A stretch of 7,493 nt of DNA, from NCBI GenBank assembly GCA_005880175.1, contig VBJR01000013.1:1-7493 (forward strand). The letters run 5' to 3'. The translations under genes and the position numbers were made by a program. This DNA comes from Chloroflexota bacterium (lineage in GTDB: Bacteria > Chloroflexota > Dormibacteria > Dormibacterales > Dormibacteraceae). The notes beneath the pieces are model-generated. The model ran no database searches. It was given only the letters and a program-made list of their open reading frames with translations, and was not told where the DNA came from. Position 1 is the stretch's first letter. Each line of letters opens with the position of its first letter. Positions 1 through 4,599 of the stretch are shown in pieces.

Positions 1-1770
1 ACGGGCGTGTCGGCCACGGCGACCGGGGCGTTCCGCTGGTCCGTGAACGCCAGGTGCAGGGTGTCCCGGCCCGGCGTCCCGGGCGTCAGGTATGCCTGCA
101 GCCGCCATCCGTTGTCGAGGTGGACGCCGTAGACCATCGGCATCACGCCCATCGTCATCTGGTGCAGCTGCGTCGGGGTCGGGTTGCAGCTGACCTTGAA
201 CGGGACCTCGACGCTGGCCGCCGTCTGCCCGACCAGGGCCGTGACGCGCCAGTCGCCGATCAGGTTCAGGTTCGAGCCCAGCGCCACGTAGCTGCCGTCG
301 GCGGCCCGCTCGAGGTCGAGGGTCGTCGCCTCCAGGTCCGGCCGGGACGGCATGTCGAAGCGCAGGCTCACGGTGCCGGCCACCGCCCGGCTCGTCTTCC
401 GGTCGTACGCGCGCAGCGTGAACCGGTTCTGGCCCGGGTAGCCGGGACTGACCTCCAGCGTGCCGCGGAGCGCGTTCACGGTGGCCTGCGCCACCACCTG
501 CGGGGGCGGCGGCTGCTTGACCTCCGTCTGTGCCAGCGCCGGCGGCACCAGCGACGTGAGGAGGGCGGACGCGACCAGCGTCACGCCCGCCACCCCGATC
601 TCCACCCTCCCGATCCGGCGCAGCCCGCTCAGGCTGCGCTCGACGGCCGGCACGGAGCGGAAGCGGTTGACCGCGCCGAGCGCGGCCAGCGCCACGAGCA
701 GCGCGACCTTGACCAGCACGAGCTGGCCGAACAGCGTGGCGACCAGGGCGTTCCACGCGGCCACCTCGTCCACCGCGCGCAGCAGCCCCGTGACGCCGAC
801 GACCGCCAGCGACACGGCGGCGACCTGCGAGAACCGCCTCACCGCCGCCGACTTGGCCGGGGACGGCGCGCTCCCCACCGCCAGCAGCAGGGCCACCAGG
901 CCGCCGATCCACGTGGCGAACCCGGCCAGGTGCCCCCACTGCACGGCGACCTCCAGCCACGGGCTCCGGCTGGACGCGGCGTGCGTGGTGAGGACGTGGG
1001 CCAGGATCGTGACCGCCGCGAGGCCGGTCGCGACCGACAGCGCTCCCGTGCGGAGGCGCCCGCGCGCCACCAGCGCCACCTCCACGCAGACGGCCGCCGC
1101 CAGCCCGGGCACCGCCTGGGCGAGCAGGGCGAGCCCGAGCGAGGTCGCGGCCACGTCCTCGAGCCGGGTCCCGTCCGCCACCGCCCGTCAGCAGCAGCCG
1201 GCGCGAGGCGCCACGCAGGGCGAACAGCGACACCCACGCGCCGCCGACCAGCAGGCCCAGGCCGACATAGAAGATCCAGTGGCCGGCCACGACCAGCGGG
1301 CTCGCGGCGGTGGGCGGCGCCTCCAGGGCCGGCGCGGGGCCCGCGCTCGCGGCGTACGCGTTGGGGCCGACCCCGAACGTGAACGTCCCGCTGCTGGCAT
1401 GGCCGTCGTCGCGGGAGACCGTCTTCCACCGGACCGTGTAGACGCCGTTGAGCAGCGGGTCCAGCGCCACGGTCATCTCCAGTGGGCTGGTGGCCACCGC
1501 CGAGGCCCTGCCTCGCGAGACGACCTTCCCGGAGCCGTCCGCGACCACGATCGTGGACACGTTGGCCTCCGGGGCCTCCGAATACGTGATCGTCACGCTC
1601 CTCGGCACCGTGGCCAGGCTGGCGCCGGCCGCCGGGTCGGAACGCACGACCAGCGCGTGCGCCTCGGCGGTCAGCGGCAGCAGGAGCACAGCCGCCAGCG
1701 TGAGGACCGCGGCGGCGAGGAGCCGGTGCGGCGTTCGGGAGGGGGGCCGCGGCGCCCGCGGCCCCCCCAT
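1..1770 (-). CDS. copC: CopC-CopD fusion copper resistance protein, 3'-partial, apparently frameshifted
   Basis: Seen: the frame from ATG 1770 gives a signal peptide (hydrophobic core about residues 17-34, cleavage likely after AEA-37), then a CopC domain starting at His38 (HALVVRSDPAAG) with the DGH motif at 122-124. Family knowledge: the N-terminal His plus Asp and His of DGH form the CopC Cu(II) site. The first CopD helix follows (about 161-184). The reading then moves to another frame at 1184-1186. The second frame carries the remaining CopD helices, including the WGHLAGFATWIGGL signature (278-291 of the repaired protein; His258, His263 and His280 are candidate ligands), then a hydrophilic C-terminal beta-type domain (about 430 onward, YtkA/FixH-like by appearance) that leaves the window after about 589 residues. 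Role: copper binding outside the membrane and copper passage or handling at the membrane. It lies 20 bases after the oxidase stop, with GGCGGAG upstream, so it is probably the last known gene of that operon. An automated caller might instead start a CopD gene at GTG 1181. Family confidence is high; intactness is uncertain. Confidence 0.88.
   Translation of the reverse strand, partial: MGGPRAPRPPSRTPHRLLAAAVLTLAAVLLLPLTAEAHALVVRSDPAAGASLATVPRSVTITYSEAPEANVSTIVVADGSGKVVSRGRASAVATSPLEMTVALDPLLNGVYTVRWKTVSRDDGHASSGTFTFGVGPNAYAASAGPAPALEAPPTAASPLVVAGHWIFYVGLGLLVGGAWVSLFALRGASRRLLLTGGGGRDPARGRGRDLARARPARPGGARAGGGRLRGGGAGGARAPPHGSAVGRDRPRGGHDPGPRPHHARRVQPEPVAGGRRAVGAPGRVRHVDRRPGGPAAGGGERAVPGQVGGGEAVLAGRRRVAGGRRRHGAAARGGRGGRVERPGRHAVRPARAGQGRAARGAGRARRGQPLPLRAGRRAQPERAAPDREGGDRGGGRDAGRVRPPHVAGAAGAGTDGGQAAAAPAGGGAGHRERAPRHAGGQSRLPGPEPVHAARVRPEDEPGGGRHREPALRHAVPAGPGGDDPRPRAGRRRQLRGAGLEPEPDRRLARHGPGRADGGQRRGPVQGQLQPDPDAAAPDDDGRDADGLRRPPRQRMAAAGIPDARDAGPGHPAPGVHGPAERPGRRGRHAR
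1184..1187 (-). other. Frameshift site inside copC-copD
   Basis: The CopC reading frame arrives as CTG CTG CTG ACG GGC GGT. The CopD-like reading (AVADGTRLEDVAATSLGL) is in the +1 frame, which has its own TGA at 1190-1188 just upstream, so the downstream part cannot simply begin earlier. Dropping one G from the GGG at 1186-1184 gives LLLT-AVADGT and joins two halves that look like one normal protein. The upstream frame has no stop before base 1, so a real frameshift would add a long nonsense tail rather than a clean end. The cause may be a sequencing or assembly error, a recent mutation, or (less likely) recoding. No clear slippery heptamer is seen. Confidence 0.8.
1741..1767 (-). repeat. Perfect 12-bp GC hairpin directly after the copC start codon
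   Basis: Arms 1741-1752 (GGGGGGCCGCGG) and 1756-1767 (CCGCGGCCCCCC) are exact reverse complements around a three-base loop. In the mRNA the stem starts at the base after AUG and encodes residues 2-10 of the CopC signal-peptide n-region. Such a stable all-G/C stem inside the ribosome footprint should impede initiation or slow early elongation. It could also act as a transcript end or processing point between the oxidase and copC, but no U-run follows it. The structure is seen; the effect is inferred. Confidence 0.75.
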
Positions 1771-1790
1771 GGGATCCAAGTCGCTCCGCC

Positions 1791-4037
1791 CTACTTGGTG
1801 GGCGAGTACGGCCGCATCATCTCGTTGTCCTCGTGGTCGAGGATGTGGCAGTGCCACACGTATGACGGGCCGACGGTCGGGTCGAACTGGAACTTGTTCT
1901 GCCCGGGCGACACCGCGTTGATGGCGGTCTCGGTCGGCGCCCAGCGCACCAGCACCCGGTTGACCATGCCGGGCAGGATCTTGAACGTGTCCTTCCAGCC
2001 GGCCTCGTTGGTGTCGGGCGGCACCACCGGCCCGTTGAGGAACGGGCTGACCGCCGGGTTGCCGCCGACCGCGCCGTCCGCGTTGGGCGTGTTGTAGTCC
2101 ATCGGCGGCCCGTAGCCCGGGATGATCTCGCCCGGCGCGTAGGTCACCATGCCGAAGCTGCCGTCCGGCTCCTGGCCGGCGAACGTGCCGCCCGGGAACT
2201 TCGAGGCCCAGGTGGCCGTGTAGTTGTCGATGTCCATGCTCTGCCGGTTCAGGACCTGGAACTGGATCAGGTGGATGTGGATCGGGTGGGCGTCCGGGGT
2301 CGTGTCCACCAGCTCCCACTGCTCCGTCGCGCCGACCCGCGGCAGCTCCGTCATCCAGATGCCCTGGCCCTGCTGGTCCTGCACCGATCCGGGCACCGGC
2401 GTGCTCGTGCCGTCGCGCAGGCCCTTCCACTTCGTGTTGTTGAGGAAGCTCTCCAGCGGCCCGTTGCTGTTGGGGTCGGTCACATCGGCGAACGTGTCCT
2501 GCTCGTAGATCACCATCTGGCGCTTCTTGGCGATGCTCACGCCGGGCGCCACGGTGCCGTTCGCCGGGTTGACCAGCCGCACGATGGCCGGCGGCTGGCC
2601 GGAGCCGCCGCGCAGCGAGCCGCCGTTCGCCGGGTTGAACGTGTTGTCCTGGCTGGACAGCGGGTTGACGACCCGGAAGCGCATGATCTGGCCGTCCAGG
2701 TTCGGGTCCGGTGGCCCACCGCTCGGGAACGGGAAGATGCCGTCGTTGGTGAGGATCAGGCGGTGTCCGGCCAGGTTGGAGAAGTCGATGATGATGTCGG
2801 CGCGCTCGGACGGGCCGAGCAGCAGCTTGGGCGAGCTGGCGTTGGCCGGATCGTTGAGCTTGACCGGCCGGTCAAGCAGGCCGCCGTCGGTGCCGATCTG
2901 CCAGAACGGGACGGCGGACGGCGGCGTCGCCGTCGGCACGTTGTTCTGCTCGGTCAGGTTCATGCTGAGGAACCGCGCGTTGCAGGCGTTGACGATGCGG
3001 AACCGGTAGCGCCGCGGTTCGACGTTCAGGAACGGCCAGCTGGTGCCGTTCACGGTCATGACGTCCCCGAAGAACTCGGGGATCCAGAACGGGTGCGACA
3101 TCGGGTTGGTGGGCGGCCCGTTCAGGTCGGCGTCGGTGTTCGAGCCGTCGGCGAACCGGAGCTGTCCGTTCGTGTCGAACGTCCGGTCCTGGATCATCAG
3201 CTCGATCTCGAAGTTGCCCGCCGGCAGGCGCAGCGGGTTGTTCGCCTGGCCGGTGTCGAACTGGTCGCGGACGAGGTAGAAGGACGCCAGTCCCGACAGG
3301 ACGTTGATCCGCGTGATGCCCAGCGTGTGGTCGTGGAACCACAGGGTGGTCCCGGGCTGCGTGTTCGGGTAGCGGTAGACGGCCGCGTTGGAGCCCGTGG
3401 AGCTGAGCGAGTTGTAGCCGCGACCGTGGCGGCCGTCGGGCGTGAACCACGCCTCGGGCACGCCGTCGAACGCCTGGGGGACCTCGGCGCCGTGCAGGTG
3501 CACGACCGTCGGCATCGGGCCGCTGAACGGCTTGAAGCTGTTGCCGGCGTTGAGCGGGTCGGCCCAGTGGATCGTCTGGTCGATCGTGAGCAGCGGCTCG
3601 AGGTGGGACCGGTTCGCCGCGACCGGCAGGTTGTTCACGTAGGTGATCGTGGTCGGAGTGCCGCGGGTCACCTCGACCGTGGCGCCGGGCCACGCGGCGG
3701 CCTGGCCGTCGTTCTGGTAGCCCCACACCCACGTGCCGTTCTTGAACGAGCTCGGATAGACAGAGGGCGGGAGCACCACCTGCTGGAACTCCTGCATCCT
3801 CGTCGTGAACGACGAGTTCTGGACCCGGTGGCCGTTGAACGTGCGCAGGGCGGTCACGTACTTGGGGATGTTCCCACCGGGCAGCGGAGTCTGCGGTTGC
3901 GAGACCGATGCGAAGACGCGCGACCCGGCGACCAGAGCGTCCGTCGACGTGAAGGACGCCGCCCCCACCGCCCCCATCGCCATGAGCAACTGCCTTCGAG
4001 TCAGCCCGCCAACGAGCCTTCGAGACCGTTTCGGCAT
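1791..4037 (-). CDS. Tat-exported three-domain multicopper oxidase (CotA/phenoxazinone-synthase-like laccase)
   Basis: Oxidises a reducing substrate (phenolics, dyes, or metal ions such as Cu(I) or Mn(II)) and reduces O2 to water; the natural substrate is not predictable here. All four copper motifs are intact in the 748-residue product: HLHG (180-183), HDH (235-237), HPIHIH (584-589), and HCHILDHEDNEM (729-740) with Cys730 and, by match to CotA, axial Met740. They supply the type 1 site and the trinuclear cluster. The N-terminus has a twin-arginine signal (TRRQLLM, 13-19, then a short hydrophobic stretch), so the folded copper enzyme is exported. The ATG at 4037 is chosen for its GGAGG eight bases upstream and the Tat signal right behind it; the open frame back to 4187 would put 50 residues ahead of that signal. 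It is longer than CotA (about 510 aa), with a Gly/Pro/Asn-rich stretch at 605-680. It follows arsR and precedes copC-copD, which fits copper homeostasis. Confidence 0.93.
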   Translation of the reverse strand: MPKRSRRLVGGLTRRQLLMAMGAVGAASFTSTDALVAGSRVFASVSQPQTPLPGGNIPKYVTALRTFNGHRVQNSSFTTRMQEFQQVVLPPSVYPSSFKNGTWVWGYQNDGQAAAWPGATVEVTRGTPTTITYVNNLPVAANRSHLEPLLTIDQTIHWADPLNAGNSFKPFSGPMPTVVHLHGAEVPQAFDGVPEAWFTPDGRHGRGYNSLSSTGSNAAVYRYPNTQPGTTLWFHDHTLGITRINVLSGLASFYLVRDQFDTGQANNPLRLPAGNFEIELMIQDRTFDTNGQLRFADGSNTDADLNGPPTNPMSHPFWIPEFFGDVMTVNGTSWPFLNVEPRRYRFRIVNACNARFLSMNLTEQNNVPTATPPSAVPFWQIGTDGGLLDRPVKLNDPANASSPKLLLGPSERADIIIDFSNLAGHRLILTNDGIFPFPSGGPPDPNLDGQIMRFRVVNPLSSQDNTFNPANGGSLRGGSGQPPAIVRLVNPANGTVAPGVSIAKKRQMVIYEQDTFADVTDPNSNGPLESFLNNTKWKGLRDGTSTPVPGSVQDQQGQGIWMTELPRVGATEQWELVDTTPDAHPIHIHLIQFQVLNRQSMDIDNYTATWASKFPGGTFAGQEPDGSFGMVTYAPGEIIPGYGPPMDYNTPNADGAVGGNPAVSPFLNGPVVPPDTNEAGWKDTFKILPGMVNRVLVRWAPTETAINAVSPGQNKFQFDPTVGPSYVWHCHILDHEDNEMMRPYSPTK
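2858..2877. repeat. Perfect 20-bp palindrome inside the oxidase gene
   Basis: Bases 2858-2867 (GCTTGACCGG) are followed without spacer by their exact reverse complement at 2868-2877. It lies in the second cupredoxin-like part of the oxidase, over codons for LDRPVKL (388-394). Ordinary codon choice can create it, but a perfect 10+10 match is unlikely by chance in a window this size. It may be an intragenic protein-binding site or have no role. Confidence 0.6.
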
Positions 4038-4045
4038 GTACCTTC

Positions 4046-4050
4046 CCTCC
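4046..4050 (-). promoter_or_regulatory. Strong ribosome binding site of the multicopper oxidase
   Basis: On the minus strand GGAGG sits eight bases before ATG 4037. It settles the start: no comparable site precedes the longer open-frame start at 4187, which also overlaps the last bases before the arsR stop and the promoter palindrome. Confidence 0.8.
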
Positions 4051-4109
4051 AGTGCGGCCAGCCTGTGCTTGGTGCTGGGCGCTGGTGGGATCGTAGCCGC
4101 GGCACCCGC

Positions 4110-4126
4110 GTTGCCAACGTGACAAC
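4110..4126. promoter_or_regulatory. Imperfect inverted repeat in the oxidase leader
   Basis: GTTGCCA at 4110-4116 and TGACAAC at 4120-4126 form 7-base arms with one mismatch around a 3-base centre. The 8-mer TGACAACT occurs here (4120-4127) and again at 4182-4189, on the other side of the proposed promoter. Repeats flanking a promoter can be regulator sites, but the match is short and could be chance. Confidence 0.35.
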
Positions 4127-4146
4127 TTGGGGCGTTAGATGAAAGA

Positions 4147-4174
4147 ATTTTAATTGAAGCGGCCTTCATGTGAA
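4147..4174 (-). promoter_or_regulatory. Candidate promoter for the oxidase-copCD genes in an AT-rich island
   Basis: Read on the minus strand, TTCACA (4174-4169) and TAAAAT (4152-4147) are separated by 16 bases, a reasonable -35/-10 pair. The stretch around 4140-4158 is almost pure A/T in an otherwise very GC-rich window. It lies between the arsR stop and the oxidase start, leaving a leader of about 100 bases, and would let the oxidase be transcribed independently of arsR. Confidence 0.5.
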
Positions 4175-4179
4175 GGCCG
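4160..4179. promoter_or_regulatory. 9-bp-arm palindrome over the proposed -35, candidate ArsR operator
   Basis: CGGCCTTCA (4160-4168) and TGAAGGCCG (4171-4179) are perfect inverted arms around a 2-base centre. This spacing resembles the two-fold sites bound by ArsR/SmtB dimers, and it covers the candidate -35 of the oxidase promoter, where a bound repressor would block polymerase. Being just after the arsR stop and followed on the minus strand by an AT-rich stretch, it might instead be a weak arsR terminator. The downstream bases are not a clean U-run, so the operator reading is preferred. Confidence 0.5.
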
Positions 4180-4188
4180 GCTGACAAC

Positions 4189-4542
4189 TCAGGTCGCGCG
4201 GCGCAGCATGCGGGGCAGGCGCAGGCGCGGCAGCGCGCCGTCGCGGCGGAGGGCGTGCCGGCGGGCCGCGTCCAGCAGCGAGGCGACGTGCTCGTCGGCG
4301 ATCGCGTAGACGCGGAGGCGGCCCTGCCGCTGCGCCGTCACCAGCCCGTGGTCACGCAGCACGCGCAGCTGGTGTGACACCGCGGACTGCTCCATGTCCG
4401 TCGCCCGCATGAGCTCGGAGACGCTGTGCGGTGCGGCCAGCAGGCAGCCGAGCAGGCGCACGCGCACCGGCGAGGAGAGCGCGAACATCGTGTCGGCGAT
4501 CCGCTCTGATTCACGCTCCAGGGCGTCGTCTTCAGACGTCAT
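4189..4542 (-). CDS. ArsR/SmtB-family metal-responsive repressor
   Basis: A 117-residue winged-helix dimeric repressor of the usual family length. Residues 15-80 match the fold: ADTMFALSSPVRVRLL, then the helix-turn-helix with recognition helix around EQSAVSHQLRVLRDHGLV (51-68), then the wing (RQGRLRVYAI). The ELCVCDL cysteine motif of ArsR/CadC-type sensors is absent (here HSVSELMRA). The last helix has D83-x-H85 and H96, aligned by eye with the alpha-5 Zn/Co/Ni ligands of CzrA/SmtB/NmtR; the fourth ligand position is Arg99. It is thus probably an alpha-5-type sensor with an altered site, or one for another metal. It probably represses the oxidase-copCD genes downstream and perhaps the divergent NRAMP gene. 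No good ribosome site precedes ATG 4542, and a TAAGAT box lies 10 bases upstream, so the mRNA may be leaderless. Family assignment is secure; the metal is not. Confidence 0.9.
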   Translation of the reverse strand: MTSEDDALERESERIADTMFALSSPVRVRLLGCLLAAPHSVSELMRATDMEQSAVSHQLRVLRDHGLVTAQRQGRLRVYAIADEHVASLLDAARRHALRRDGALPRLRLPRMLRRAT

Positions 4543-4547
4543 CCAGG

Positions 4548-4589
4548 GCGAATCTTATCCGAGGCGTCCGGGCGCCAATGTGCGAATCT
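4548..4589. repeat. Direct repeat GCGAATCT x2 in the arsR/NRAMP divergent region
   Basis: GCGAATCT occurs at 4548-4555 and again at 4582-4589, 34 bases apart, one copy near each divergent start. The whole intergenic gap is only 57 bases. It may be a shared regulator site; the 8-base match is short and the purpose unknown. Confidence 0.35.
4552..4578 (-). promoter_or_regulatory. Candidate arsR promoter, possibly giving a leaderless mRNA
   Basis: On the minus strand TTGGCG (4578-4573) and TAAGAT (4557-4552) are 15 bases apart, a slightly short spacer. The -10 box ends 9 bases before the arsR ATG, so transcription would start at or close to the ATG. This agrees with the lack of a Shine-Dalgarno sequence. 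Box matches are partial. Confidence 0.35.
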
Positions 4590-4599
4590 CTAGGGGATC

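Noticed and set aside
1184..1191. Programmed +1 frameshifting as the cause of the copC-copD split
   Set aside because: No slow codon, stop codon or internal Shine-Dalgarno at the shift in the incoming frame; a one-base indel explains it more simply.
54..1382. Long plus-strand open frame opposite copC-copD (also 460-2097)
   Set aside because: Composition is Arg/Ala/Pro/His-rich with no recognisable domain; it is the antisense shadow of a gene with clear CopC and CopD motifs.
839..1429. Minus-strand frame of 196 residues across the copC-copD frameshift
   Set aside because: It is the third frame, matching neither the CopC nor the CopD reading; Arg/Pro-rich shadow.
2271..4142. 623-residue plus-strand open frame opposite the oxidase
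   Set aside because: Low-complexity Arg/Val/Ala/His composition typical of the antisense of a GC-rich gene; the minus strand has all four copper motifs.
4160..4179. Strong intrinsic terminator for arsR
   Set aside because: The stem is present but the following minus-strand bases are mixed A/T without a U-run, and the position suits an operator better. Kept only as an alternative.
4038..4187. 50-residue N-terminal extension of the oxidase from 4187
   Set aside because: Tat signal and strong GGAGG point to ATG 4037; the extension would be read through the AT-rich promoter and palindrome.
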